A stretch of DNA of 64,000 bases from Saccharothrix sp. ALI-22-I (GCF_001984175.1 NZ_MTQP01000058.1:186001-250000), one strand, 5' to 3'. Shown: positions 48,296 through 56,595, counted from the stretch's first letter. The notes: generated by a model not told the origin, from the letters alone. Made by a program: numbers and translations.

Positions 48296-49066
48296 CTAGT
48301 TCCCGAAGTAGCCGATCCGGGTGCTGATCTCGTCCGCGCCCGCGCGCAGCTTCTCGGTCACGGACGGGAAGGAATCGACGGTCAGGCGGTAGGCCGGGCC
48401 GGAGACGCTGACGGCCGCGACGACCGTGCCGCCGGCCCCGCGGATGGGGGCGGCGACGGCGTTGAGGCCGATCTCCAGTTCCTCGTTCGTCGAGGCCCAG
48501 CCCTGCTCCCGGACGGTGCGGAGTTCGGCCAGGAGCTTGGAGCGGCTGGTGATGGTGTTCGGGGTGAAGCGCTCCAGGGTGTCCAGGGCGGCGTTGAGCA
48601 CCGGCTCCTCGGCCCACGCCAGGAGCACCTTGCCGCTGGACGTGGCGTGCAGCGGGGTGCGTTGGCCGATCCAGTTGCGGGTCGTCACGGCGGCCGATCC
48701 GTAGGCCTGGGTGATGTTCGTGGCCGCGCCGGAGTCCATGATGGCCAGGTTGACCGTCTCGTCCAGTTCGGTCGCCAGCCGTTCGCACACCGGCTGGCCC
48801 TCGCGGGGCAGGTCCAGGGTCGCCGTGGTCGCGCCCGCCAGGCGGATGATGCCGAAGCCCAGCCGGTACTTGCCCCGGTCGCTGATCTGCTCCACCAGCT
48901 GGCGGTTCTCCAGGGCGCCGACCAGTCGGAACGCGGTCGACTTGTGCACGTCGAGCTCGGTGGCGATCTCGGTGACACCCGCCTCACCGCGTCGGGCGAG
49001 CAGGTCCAGGATCGCCAACGCGCGGTCGACGGACTGGACCTGCACAACGGGCTGTTCGTTCCCCAT
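48296..49066 (-). CDS. IclR-family regulator of the betaine locus (paralogue 2)
   Basis: This encodes 256 residues. The helix-turn-helix (VTEIATELDVHKSTAFRLVG) and effector domain (RTPLHATSSGKVLLAWAEE, LEIGLNAVAAPIRGAGG) are close to those of the IclR protein at 41503-42294. It is divergent from the Rieske ferredoxin operon, with a 122-bp shared region that contains CTGTTGCGTAT. A weaker copy (AAAGTTGCGAC on its own strand) abuts its start. It probably controls the demethylase genes and itself. Confidence 0.9.
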   Translation of the reverse strand: MGNEQPVVQVQSVDRALAILDLLARRGEAGVTEIATELDVHKSTAFRLVGALENRQLVEQISDRGKYRLGFGIIRLAGATTATLDLPREGQPVCERLATELDETVNLAIMDSGAATNITQAYGSAAVTTRNWIGQRTPLHATSSGKVLLAWAEEPVLNAALDTLERFTPNTITSRSKLLAELRTVREQGWASTNEELEIGLNAVAAPIRGAGGTVVAAVSVSGPAYRLTVDSFPSVTEKLRAGADEISTRIGYFGN

Positions 49067-49138
49067 GTCGCAACTTTACCCAGCGGTCACGATTTTCCCC
49101 TGGTAGGACCCTTGACGCGTGCGCGCACGAGCCTCAAT

Positions 49139-49149
49139 CTGTTGCGTAT
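49139..49149 (+). promoter_or_regulatory. Candidate IclR operator upstream of the Rieske operon
   Basis: CTGTTGCGTAT lies 40 bp before the ferredoxin start in the divergent promoter region. ATTACGCA downstream (about 49168-49175) forms an imperfect inverted partner to TGCGTAT. Confidence 0.55.
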
Positions 49150-49188
49150 AGCACTACCAGTTGTGGATTACGCACTGCGGAGGCGTTC

Positions 49189-49518
49189 ATGATCCCGGTT
49201 TGCGCCGTGCGCGACCTACCTGTCGGTGAGGCGGTCAGAGTCGAGGCCGACGTGCCGATCGCGGTGTTCAACGTCGATGGCGAGCTGTACGCCATCGACG
49301 ACACCTGCACCCACCAGGACGCTTCCCTGGCCGACGGCTGGCTGGAGGGTTGCCTGATCGAGTGCCCGCTGCACGCCACGTGCTTCGACCTGCGCACCGG
49401 CAACCCCACCGGCCCACCGGCGAAGAAGCCCGTGCGGACGCACGAGGTCGTGGTGGAGAACGACCACGTCTACGTGCGCGTCTCCACGTCGATTCTCCAA
49501 CACGGCGACGTGGCCTGA
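49189..49518 (+). CDS. Rieske-type [2Fe-2S] ferredoxin of the betaine demethylase
   Basis: This encodes 109 residues from ATG 49189, with GGAGG upstream. The Rieske cluster ligands are in CTHQDAS (Cys-His) and CPLHATCFD (Cys-His). It belongs to the BphF/NdoA class of small electron carriers that pass electrons from a flavoprotein reductase to an oxygenase. The next two genes are exactly those partners, each joined by a short overlap. This makes a three-component oxygenase. Confidence 0.93.
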   Translation: MIPVCAVRDLPVGEAVRVEADVPIAVFNVDGELYAIDDTCTHQDASLADGWLEGCLIECPLHATCFDLRTGNPTGPPAKKPVRTHEVVVENDHVYVRVSTSILQHGDVA

Positions 49519-50687
49519 TGAGGGCCATCACGGTGGTCGGCGCGTCACTCGCGGGCCTGTCGGCCGCACGCGCGCTGCGCGCCCAGTCCTACGACGGACG
49601 GATCGTGGTCATCGGCGACGAGCCGCACCAGCCCTACGACCGACCGCCGCTGTCGAAGGACTTCCTGGCGGGCAAGGCCACCGTCGAGGACATCGCCCTG
49701 TCCACTCCGGACGATGCCGCGCTCGACGTCGACTGGCGGTTGGGGCACAAAGCGGTCGGCCTCGACGCCGCACGCCGTGCGGTCCGGCTCGATTCCGGCG
49801 AGGAGCTGGTCTCCGACGGCGTCGTGCTGGCCACCGGCGCACGGGCCCGAACGCTGCCCGGCTCGGCACTGACCGGCGTGCACACGTTGCGATCGTTGGA
49901 CGACGCCCTCGCGTTGCGCGCCGAACTCGCCGAGGGCGGACCGCTGGTGGTGATCGGCGCCGGGTTCATCGGCGCCGAGGTGGCCTCGACGGCCCGCTCC
50001 CTGGGGCTGGACGTGACCGTGGTCGAGGCGCTGCCCACGCCGTTGGCCGGTCCGCTCGGTCCCGAGATGGGCGCTCTCGTCGCCGCCCTGCACCTCGACC
50101 ACGGCACCCGCCTGGTCACCGGTGTCGGCGTGGCCGGGTTCGTCGGGGAGGAAAGGGTGCGCGCGGTCCGGCTGGCCGACGGCCGGGAACTGCCCGCCGC
50201 CGCCGTGGTCGTCGGCGTCGGCGCGACGCCGAACGTGGACTGGCTCGCGGGCTCCGGGGTCGGGGTGGACGGCGGCGTGCTCACCGACGCCCGGTGCGTG
50301 ACCGAGGTGCCCGGGATCGTGGCCGTGGGCGACTGCGCGTTGTCGTACAACCGGTTCGCGGGCGCCGTCCTGCGGTTGGAGCACTGGACGAACGCCGTGC
50401 AGCAGCCGGAGATCGCCGCCGCGACCCTGCTCGGCCGACGGGTCGAGGTGCGGTCGGCGGCCCCCTACTTCTGGTCCGACCAGTACGGCGTGCGCCTGCA
50501 GTTCGCGGGCCACCGCCGCCCCGGCGACGTCGTCGGGATCGTCGAGGGCGACCCGGCGGACCGGTCGTTCGCCGCCGTCTACCGGCGGGGCGGGCACCCC
50601 GTCGCCGTGCTCGCCGTGAACCAGCCCAAGCTCTTCGGCCGGCTGCGCCGCGAGTTGGCCGTCCCCGAACCGGAGGTAGTCAGATGA
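49518..50687 (+). CDS. FAD-dependent ferredoxin reductase
   Basis: This encodes 389 residues from ATG 49518, overlapping the ferredoxin stop by one base. The first dinucleotide site is TVVGASLAGLSAARALR and the second VVIGAGFIGAEVASTARSLG. The motif YDRPPLSKDFL and the late VGDCA are typical of BphA4-type NADH:ferredoxin reductases. It would move electrons from NADH to the Rieske ferredoxin encoded just upstream. The C-terminal domain is complete (FWSDQYGVRLQFAG). Confidence 0.92.
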   Translation: MRAITVVGASLAGLSAARALRAQSYDGRIVVIGDEPHQPYDRPPLSKDFLAGKATVEDIALSTPDDAALDVDWRLGHKAVGLDAARRAVRLDSGEELVSDGVVLATGARARTLPGSALTGVHTLRSLDDALALRAELAEGGPLVVIGAGFIGAEVASTARSLGLDVTVVEALPTPLAGPLGPEMGALVAALHLDHGTRLVTGVGVAGFVGEERVRAVRLADGRELPAAAVVVGVGATPNVDWLAGSGVGVDGGVLTDARCVTEVPGIVAVGDCALSYNRFAGAVLRLEHWTNAVQQPEIAAATLLGRRVEVRSAAPYFWSDQYGVRLQFAGHRRPGDVVGIVEGDPADRSFAAVYRRGGHPVAVLAVNQPKLFGRLRRELAVPEPEVVR

Positions 50688-51808
50688 CGACGCTCGGCAC
50701 CAACCTGCCACCCAGCCTCCTGGCCACGTTGGCGGGTCACTACTACACCGATCCCACGATCTTCGAGCTGGAGCAGGCGCGGATCTTCGAGACGCACTGG
50801 TTCGCCGCAGCCCGTGCGGGCGAGATCGACACGCCGGGCAAGTTCAAGACCGTGCAGGTGGGCCGGGAGAGCGTGCTGCTGGTGCGCGGCCGCGACGGTG
50901 TCCTGAGAGCGTTCCTGAACGTCTGCCGCCACCGCGGCGCGAAGCTGTGCGTGGAGGAGTCGGGGGAGACCAAGCGCGCGCTGCAATGTCCTTACCACGC
51001 CTGGACCTACGGCCTGGACGGCAAGCTCGTCGCCGCGCCGAACCTGACCAAGATGCCCGATATCGACCGGGTCGAGTACGGGCTGGTCGGCGTGCAAATG
51101 CGGGAGTGGCTGGGCTACGCGTGGGTGTGCCTGGCGGACGAGCCGCCGTCCTTTGAGGACACCGTCATCGGCGCGGCCACGGCCAGACTCGGCGACGCGG
51201 AGCTGATCGACCGGTGGGAGGTCGACTCTCTGGAGGTCGGCCGGCGGATCGTCTACGACGTCAAGGCGAACTGGAAGCTGATCGTCGAGAACTTCATGGA
51301 GTGCTACCACTGCGCCACGATCCACCCGGAGCTGACCGAGGTGCTGCCCGAGTTCGCCGACGGGTACGCGGCGCAGTACTACGTCGGGCACGGCGCCGAG
51401 TTCGCCTCCGAGGTGCAGGGCTTCACCGTGGACGGCAGCGAGGGCTTCGGCAAGCTGGAGCACCTGTCCGAGGACCAGGACCGGCGCTACTACGCGGTGA
51501 CCGTCAACCCGCAGGTGTTCATCAACCTGGTGCCCGACCACGTCATCTTCCACCGCATGTACCCGGTCGCGGCCGACCGCACGATCGTGGAGTGCGATTG
51601 GCTGTACAGCAAGGACGTCGTGGCGACGGGCAAGGACGTCTCCCGCTCGGTGGAGCTCTTCCACCGCGTCAACCAACAGGACTTCGACGCCTGCGAACGC
51701 TGCCAGCCCGCCATGTCCTCCCGCGCCTACACCCGCGGTGGCGTCCTGGTGCCGAGCGAGCACCACATCGCCGAGTTCCACTCGTGGGTGACCGACAAGC
51801 TCGCCTGA
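50684..51808 (+). CDS. gbcA: Rieske oxygenase, probable glycine betaine monooxygenase
   Basis: This encodes 374 residues from ATG 50684, with GGAGG upstream. Rieske ligands are Cys81, His83, Cys102 and His105 (CRHRGAKLC, CPYHAW). The mononuclear iron site is NFMECYHCATIHPE with His209 and His214. It resembles GbcA-type demethylases that hydroxylate a methyl group of glycine betaine, releasing formaldehyde and dimethylglycine. The substrate is inferred from the neighbouring dimethylglycine and sarcosine oxidase genes; choline, carnitine or stachydrine oxygenases are related. It overlaps the reductase gene by four bases. Confidence 0.87.
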   Translation: MTTLGTNLPPSLLATLAGHYYTDPTIFELEQARIFETHWFAAARAGEIDTPGKFKTVQVGRESVLLVRGRDGVLRAFLNVCRHRGAKLCVEESGETKRALQCPYHAWTYGLDGKLVAAPNLTKMPDIDRVEYGLVGVQMREWLGYAWVCLADEPPSFEDTVIGAATARLGDAELIDRWEVDSLEVGRRIVYDVKANWKLIVENFMECYHCATIHPELTEVLPEFADGYAAQYYVGHGAEFASEVQGFTVDGSEGFGKLEHLSEDQDRRYYAVTVNPQVFINLVPDHVIFHRMYPVAADRTIVECDWLYSKDVVATGKDVSRSVELFHRVNQQDFDACERCQPAMSSRAYTRGGVLVPSEHHIAEFHSWVTDKLA

Positions 51809-51818
51809 GCGGCCGCAC

Positions 51819-51854
51819 GCCACGGCGGTGGAGATCGCGTCCACCCGCCGTGGC
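51819..51854. terminator. Long hairpin between the Rieske operon and fchA
   Basis: GCCACGGCGGTGGA and TCCACCCGCCGTGGC form a stem of about 14 bp with one bulged base and a 7-base loop. There is no T-tract. It may terminate the demethylase transcript or act as a processing site. Confidence 0.6.
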
Positions 51855-51907
51855 GGCAACCACGACGCGCTGTGGCAGGCGACGGCCGTGCAGGCGAGGA
51901 TCTTGGG

Positions 51908-52549
51908 GTGACGGACAGTCTGTGGGAAGTGAATCTGGCGGAGTTGCGCGCGCGGACGGCGAGCCCGAGCCCGACGCCCGGAGGCGGGTCGGTGGCGGCG
52001 GTCACGGCGGCGTTCGGCTGCGCGTTGGTGCTCATGGCCCTGGAGATCACCGCTCGGCGCGGCGGTGACCCTGCGGTCGGCGAGGGGCTCACGGCAGGTA
52101 GGACGCTGCTCGAACGCCTCGGTGCCGCGGCCGACCGCGATGTCGAGCTGTTCGAGGACTACCTCCGGGCGCGGCGGCTGCCGAAGTCCACGGGGGAGGA
52201 ACGCGCGGTCCGGCAGGCCGCGGTGGAGGCGGCGTCGGTGGCCGCAACCGAGGGGCCGTTGTCCGCCGCGGCGGACGTGGTGGAGACCCTGGAGTGGGCG
52301 TTCTCCGTGCTCCCGGTGGTCACCGGGACGGTCGTCAGCGATGTCCGCGCCGGTGCCGACCTCCTGCTCGGATCCGCTCTGGCTACCCTGCGTGGCGCCG
52401 AGGCCAACGTGGCGCTGATGGGTGACGATTCGGCGGCGCGCGCCTTCACCGCACGGATGGACGCGGTACGGCGTGCGGCGGTGGCTGCCCACGGCCGTAT
52501 CGAGGTACCCACCCAGCAGGTGTTCAGCAGCCCGGAGGAGTCCCGATGA
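51908..52549 (+). CDS. fchA: FchA-type methenyl-THF cyclohydrolase / cyclodeaminase family protein
   Basis: This encodes 213 residues from GTG 51908. It is an all-helical protein of the formiminotransferase-cyclodeaminase C-terminal family: LRARTASPSPTPGGGSVAAV near the N-terminus is the family's glycine-rich signature, and AGADLLLGSALATLRGAEANV occurs late. In Methylobacterium the homologue FchA converts methenyl-THF to 10-formyl-THF. Its four-base overlap with a methylene-THF dehydrogenase that appears to lack cyclohydrolase residues supports the same role here. A histidine-degradation role is unlikely, because no hut genes are near. Confidence 0.85.
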   Translation: MTDSLWEVNLAELRARTASPSPTPGGGSVAAVTAAFGCALVLMALEITARRGGDPAVGEGLTAGRTLLERLGAAADRDVELFEDYLRARRLPKSTGEERAVRQAAVEAASVAATEGPLSAAADVVETLEWAFSVLPVVTGTVVSDVRAGADLLLGSALATLRGAEANVALMGDDSAARAFTARMDAVRRAAVAAHGRIEVPTQQVFSSPEESR

Positions 52550-53451
52550 CCGCTCGCATCATCGACCCGGCCGTGCTGGCCGAGTCCATCCGCGCCGAGA
52601 TCCGCGCCGACCTGGCGACCATCCCCGAACGGCTCACCGTGGTCGGTTTCCTGGTCGACGCCGACCGACCCGCGCGCACCTACGCCGAGTACACGCGGCG
52701 GGCGTGCGCCGAGGTCGGGATCGACTTCGACCTGCGCACGCCGCCTCCCGACCGGATCGAGGCCGCCGTGCGCGACGCCGGCGCCGACGACCGGGTGCAC
52801 GGTGTCTTCGTCTACTACCCGGTCCGCGACCCGGAGCAGGACCGCTGGCTGCGCGAGCTGGTGGACCCGCGCAAGGACGTGGAGGGCCTGCACTCGTTCT
52901 GGAGCCGCAGCCTCTACGAGAACCGGCGCTTCATCGACGACGCGGGCACCCGCCGGGCCGTGCTGCCCTGCACGCCGCTGGCCGTGATGAAGCTGCTGGG
53001 CGAGGCGGGCGCGTTCCGCGGCGAGGGTGACACCCCGCTGGCGTCGGTGCGGGCGTGCGTGTTCAACCGCAGCGAGATCGTCGGACGGCCACTGGCCGCC
53101 ATGCTGGCCAACGACGGCGCGCGGGTGACCTCGTTCGACATCTCCGGCTCCCTGGAGTTCCGGCACGCGGCGGGCATCCAGGGCCACCACGTCGACGCCG
53201 TGACCACCGACCGCGCCACCGCACTGGCCGAGGCCGACGTGGTGGTGACCGGCGTACCGTCGCGAGACTTCCCGCTGGTGCGCGCGGAGGAGATCAAGCC
53301 GGGTGCGGTGTGCCTGAACTTCTCGACGATGAAGAACTTCGCCGACGACGTCGTCGAACGTGCTTCCGTGTTCGTCCCCCGAGTGGGTTCGATGACCGTC
53401 ACCATGGCGATGCGCAACGCCGTGCGCTTGTACCGGAACGCGCGGATGTGA
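52546..53451 (+). CDS. Monofunctional (MTD1-like) methylene-THF dehydrogenase, FolD superfamily
   Basis: This encodes 301 residues. The fold matches FolD: PCTPLAVMKLL, SEIVGRPLAAML and VGSMTVTMAMRNAV. Two residues needed for cyclohydrolase activity are changed. The YxxxK motif is Tyr46-AEY-Thr50, so the catalytic Lys is Thr. The VQLP motif is Val89-Tyr90-Tyr91-Pro92, so the Gln is Tyr. Both replacements match, from memory, the NAD-dependent monofunctional yeast enzyme MTD1. It should therefore oxidise methylene-THF to methenyl-THF only, leaving hydrolysis to the FchA-type gene it overlaps by four bases. An ordinary bifunctional FolD label would be misleading. Confidence 0.87.
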   Translation: MTARIIDPAVLAESIRAEIRADLATIPERLTVVGFLVDADRPARTYAEYTRRACAEVGIDFDLRTPPPDRIEAAVRDAGADDRVHGVFVYYPVRDPEQDRWLRELVDPRKDVEGLHSFWSRSLYENRRFIDDAGTRRAVLPCTPLAVMKLLGEAGAFRGEGDTPLASVRACVFNRSEIVGRPLAAMLANDGARVTSFDISGSLEFRHAAGIQGHHVDAVTTDRATALAEADVVVTGVPSRDFPLVRAEEIKPGAVCLNFSTMKNFADDVVERASVFVPRVGSMTVTMAMRNAVRLYRNARM

Positions 53452-53485
53452 ACCCGTCTACCGCCGTTGCCCCGGCCTCTATTCG

Positions 53486-53493
53486 GGTTAACC
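53486..53493. promoter_or_regulatory. Palindrome GGTTAACC upstream of the TetR gene
   Basis: The perfect 8-bp palindrome lies 10 bp before ATG 53503. The 10-mer TCGGGTTAAC (53483-53492) recurs at 56596-56605, upstream of the ABC transporter operon. It could be an operator for the TetR protein; TAACCT may also serve as the -10. Confidence 0.4.
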
Positions 53494-53502
53494 TCGATTG
53501 AC

Positions 53503-54069
53503 ATGAATATGCCTCGGCCGTATCGGATGCGGGCTCGGGCCGAGTCGGCGCAGCACACGAAGCGCCGAATCCTGGAGGCCGCCCAGGGGTTGTTGCGGGA
53601 ACGGTTGTCGATGGACGTGCGCCTGGAGGACGTGGCCGAGCGGGCCGGTGTCGCGGTGCAGACCGTGTTGCGGCACTTCGGCACGCGTGAGCTGCTCCTG
53701 CGGGACGCGCTCGCCGGGGAGCAGGCCCGCACGACCGCGCAGCGGGCCGCCGCACCGGGGGACATCGACGCCTCGATCGCGGCGCTGGTCGACCACTACG
53801 AGGAGGTCGGCGATCTGGTCGTGCGCCGGCTGGCCGAGGAGGACCGCGACCCGGAGCTCGCCCGCCGGTTGACGATGGGGCGGGAGGAGCACCGGCGGTG
53901 GGTGCACCGGCAGTTCGGGCCCCAGCTCGATGACCGGCTCGTCGACGCGCTGGTGGTGGTCTGCGACGTCTACGCGTGGAAACTGCTGCGCCGCGACCTG
54001 GGCCGCGGTCGTGGTGACGTCGAGACCGTCATGCGGCGCACCGTTCGATCACTACTCAGACCTGACTGA
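53503..54069 (+). CDS. TetR/AcrR-family regulator
   Basis: This encodes 188 residues from ATG 53503 (ATG 53509 is possible). The start has no Shine-Dalgarno and may be leaderless. The helix-turn-helix is RLEDVAERAGVAVQTVLRHF. The C-terminal ligand domain is Arg-rich (VVRRLAEEDRDPELARRLTM) and unassigned. It is followed after 17 bp by a truncated glycosyltransferase gene, a pairing often seen where a TetR controls a macrolide- or drug-glycosylating enzyme. The frame is open further upstream but lacks support. Confidence 0.85.
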   Translation: MNMPRPYRMRARAESAQHTKRRILEAAQGLLRERLSMDVRLEDVAERAGVAVQTVLRHFGTRELLLRDALAGEQARTTAQRAAAPGDIDASIAALVDHYEEVGDLVVRRLAEEDRDPELARRLTMGREEHRRWVHRQFGPQLDDRLVDALVVVCDVYAWKLLRRDLGRGRGDVETVMRRTVRSLLRPD

Positions 54070-54086
54070 CGTCAGGAGGTGCGGGA

Positions 54087-54746
54087 ATGTCGAAGTTCCT
54101 GTTCGTCACCTGGGACGGCGGTGGCAACCAGCCGCCCGCCCGCCGGATCGCCGCCGAGCTGGAGGCGCGCGGTCACGACACCCGATGGCTCACCCTGCCC
54201 GAGACCCCGCTGGACCTGTCCGCCGTCCCGCCGCCCGACCGGTCCCCGATGGTCATCGCGCGGATCATGGCCAACCCCGCCCACGTCGACGCCGTCCGAG
54301 CCGACCTCGCCGCCGCACCGGCCGACGTGCTCGTCGTGGACTGCCTGCTGTTCGGCGCGCTGGCCGCCGCGTGGATCCTCGAACTCCCCGCCTGTTGTCT
54401 CGTCCACACCGCGCCCGGCGGCTTCGGCGGGCCCGATCCGGGAAACCCCAACGCGCAGCGCCTGCTGACCGCGATCAACGAGATGCACTCCACCTTGGGG
54501 TTGGGGCCCGTGAACGACCCGTGGCAGATCTGGGCGGCCGACAACCCGGTCATCGCCTCGTTCCCCGAACTGGACGCTCCACCGGCCGCCGAAGTGCCCG
54601 AGTTCGACTGGATCGGCCCGATCCTGGACGACCCGACCTACCGCGACGCCGCCGCCCGACTCCAGGCAGCCATTTCCGCGACACCCGGCGCACCCGGCGC
54701 CGCCGACCGGATCGAGGCCCTCGCCCAGACCCGAGCACACCGGTAG
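54087..54746 (+). CDS. MGT-type glycosyltransferase lacking most of its donor-binding domain
   Basis: This encodes 219 residues; intact homologues are about 400. ATG 54087 follows AGGAGG. The N-terminal acceptor domain is normal (FVTWDGGGNQPPARRIAAEL to EFDWIGPILDDP). The chain then joins directly to what is normally the last 35 residues (TYRDAAARLQAAISATPGAP, ending IEALAQTR). The nucleotide-sugar-binding core with its HGG-type motif is missing in frame. The joint is at a DDP that occurs in both parts, suggesting deletion between short repeats. The product is unlikely to be catalytic. It is kept as CDS because the frame is intact. Confidence 0.75.
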   Translation: MSKFLFVTWDGGGNQPPARRIAAELEARGHDTRWLTLPETPLDLSAVPPPDRSPMVIARIMANPAHVDAVRADLAAAPADVLVVDCLLFGALAAAWILELPACCLVHTAPGGFGGPDPGNPNAQRLLTAINEMHSTLGLGPVNDPWQIWAADNPVIASFPELDAPPAAEVPEFDWIGPILDDPTYRDAAARLQAAISATPGAPGAADRIEALAQTRAHR

Positions 54747-55096
54747 ACCACCCCGCTAGGGGGAACCGCGAGGCTCGCTCGCCCGTCGCATCCGGGGTTC
54801 TACGGAGGGGGCGGTGTGGAGACCAAGAGGCCACAGCGGCGGTTGGTCGGCTGGTCAGCAGGCCTGCTCGCCGCCGCCGGGGTGGTCACCGGCCGCGATC
54901 GCCGGGGAACGCCTCGTGGTGGAGCGGATGCCGACAGTCGACCAGGAACCGAGCTACGTGAGGTTGACCAGCGATCCGGGGACGGCACCACCAGCGCCCA
55001 TGCCTGCCGTCACCTTCAGCGACCACTGGCACCGGACACGGAACGAGAGCCGCTCGCTGATCGTCGAATGCGGGAACGACGAGCCGGGGAGGCCAC
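54747..55096. other. Stretch without a clear gene; possible decayed small membrane-protein gene
   Basis: In one frame, from GTG 54816, VETKRPQRRLVGWSAGLLAA looks like a signal-anchor start. From about 54910 a different frame looks more protein-like (VERMPTVDQEPSYVRLTSDP and AVTFSDHWHRTRNES). A frameshifted small exported protein is possible, but no family is recognised. The right end holds the ribosome binding site of the next gene. Confidence 0.3.
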
Positions 55097-56086
55097 GTGA
55101 CGTACCCACAGCAACCGCCTGGCGGGCAGGATCCCTACGGTCCGCCCGCCCAGTACGGCGCTCAGCAGTACGGTGCCCAGCAGTACGGCGGAGGGTACGG
55201 CGGTGGCTTCAACGTGCCGCCGCCGACGCCGCCCAAGAAGAAGACCGGCGTGATCGTCGCGGTAGTGGCGGTTGTCGTACTGGTGTTGGGTGGTCTCGGG
55301 TTCACCGGATTCGTCCAGCCCGGTTTCTTCCTGGCTGAGGGCGGCACGACCACGACGCCGGCGCCCACGACGCCCTCCGCCAAGCCCGAGGGCACGAACG
55401 CCCAGAGCGTGCTGAAGACCTTGGTGGACGGACTGGACTCCCAGGACGCCAAAGCCCTCAAGGGCATCGCGTGCGCATCGTCCAAGTCCGCTGTGGACGA
55501 TGCCATCGGCGATGTCTCCTCGGTCAGCAAAGCGAAACTGCTGGACAGCGAGGAAGTCTCCGCCGACGAGGTCAAGGGGATCGTCGACGTCACCGCGGAC
55601 GCGCGAGCGGGCAAAGTCGAGGTGACGATCACCCGGGACGGCGGCGACTGGTGCTGGCAGGACATCGAGTTCGTCGCCGGCGAGAAGCCGACCGCCGACC
55701 GGCCCACGCCGAGCGGTTCCCCGACCGGTTCCCCGACCGGCCAGGGCACACCCACCGCCGGCGGGAAGCCGGTCGCCCCGGAAGCGCTGGCCGCCATGCA
55801 GTCGTTCCTGGACAGCGTCAACGCCGGCGACGCGGCCACCGCGAAGAGCCGACTCTGCGCGGACGCCATCAAATCCCCCGAGGACGTCGACGAGCTGGTC
55901 GGCTACCAGCCGAGCTTGAAGATCAACACGACGATGGAGGGCATCTCCTCGGGCGACAAGTCCGTCCAGCTCTACCTGACGGGCACGGCGAAGGGGCAAA
56001 AGATCGACGGGTACTCCGGGAACCTCTGGATGAGCAGTTATGAAGGACCGTGGTGCGTGCACGCGTTCCGCGTGGTCGTCATCTGA
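55097..56086 (+). CDS. Membrane-anchored hypothetical with two extracellular repeats
   Basis: This encodes 329 residues from GTG 55097, with GGGGAGG upstream. The N-terminus is a Pro/Gln/Gly/Tyr-rich cytoplasmic segment with repeated QYGAQQYGAQQYGG. One transmembrane helix (VIVAVVAVVVLVLGGLGFTG) follows, then a Thr/Pro stalk. Two related extracellular domains, each beginning with a helix (SVLKTLVDGLDSQDAKAL and AMQSFLDSVNAGDAATAKS) and ending in a WCW or WCV strand, are joined by a Ser/Pro/Gly linker. They resemble the DUF4878/lumazine-binding-like fold common in actinobacterial exported proteins. Function is unknown. Confidence 0.75.
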   Translation: MTYPQQPPGGQDPYGPPAQYGAQQYGAQQYGGGYGGGFNVPPPTPPKKKTGVIVAVVAVVVLVLGGLGFTGFVQPGFFLAEGGTTTTPAPTTPSAKPEGTNAQSVLKTLVDGLDSQDAKALKGIACASSKSAVDDAIGDVSSVSKAKLLDSEEVSADEVKGIVDVTADARAGKVEVTITRDGGDWCWQDIEFVAGEKPTADRPTPSGSPTGSPTGQGTPTAGGKPVAPEALAAMQSFLDSVNAGDAATAKSRLCADAIKSPEDVDELVGYQPSLKINTTMEGISSGDKSVQLYLTGTAKGQKIDGYSGNLWMSSYEGPWCVHAFRVVVI

Positions 56087-56327
56087 GCGCCGCGTCGCGC
56101 CAGGCGAGACTGGAGAAGCTGCTCGCCGAGCACGACCCGTACCGGGTGGAGTCGATCTGACCGGCGTCGGCTCGCGGTCCGGAGGGCCACCACGTTCGCG
56201 GAAACGTCTACAACACGTGAGCCCGGTGCAGCCGCCGGCGGAGGGTTCACCCTGGGCGGGGGGTTGTCTGCTTGCAACGTGAAGCACGCCACGTACCAGC
56301 GGCGTTGGGCGTGATTACACTCCGGCC
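56087..56327. other. Short intergenic stretch
   Basis: The first part could be read as a 24-codon tail (RQARLEKLLAEHDPYRVESI then stop at about 56158), perhaps another relic. No start or family is apparent. The remainder holds nothing recognisable. Confidence 0.3.
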
Positions 56328-56577
56328 ATGAGGCTGACGGGCGAGGATGACCCGGTGTGGCACCGGTTCGGTCCCGACTCGACGGAACGGCGGATGTTGG
56401 AGGGCCTCGGCGAGAGGTTCGGCGTCCGGCTGCGGCCGCGGACACTGCTGTTGCCCGACGGGACACGGGTCGAGGTCGAGGGAGTCGACGCGGACAACCG
56501 GTTCCTCGCGCGACCTGGGCGTGGAAGCGTTGCTGTTCCGCGGCGACGGCGAGATCGTGCCGTTGCTCGACCGCTGA
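56328..56577 (+). pseudogene. Small hypothetical gene with internal deletion and frameshift
   Basis: The first 60 codons are protein-like (DSTERRMLEGLGERFGVRLR, then TLLLPDGTRVEVEGVDADNR). After NRFLA the sense continues in another frame as RDLGVEALLFRGDGEIVPLL followed by a stop at 56575. The middle of the original protein appears to be missing, together with a frame change. The family is an uncharacterised actinobacterial protein, recognised only loosely. Confidence 0.5.
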
Positions 56578-56595
56578 CCCGAGACTTTGACCCAA

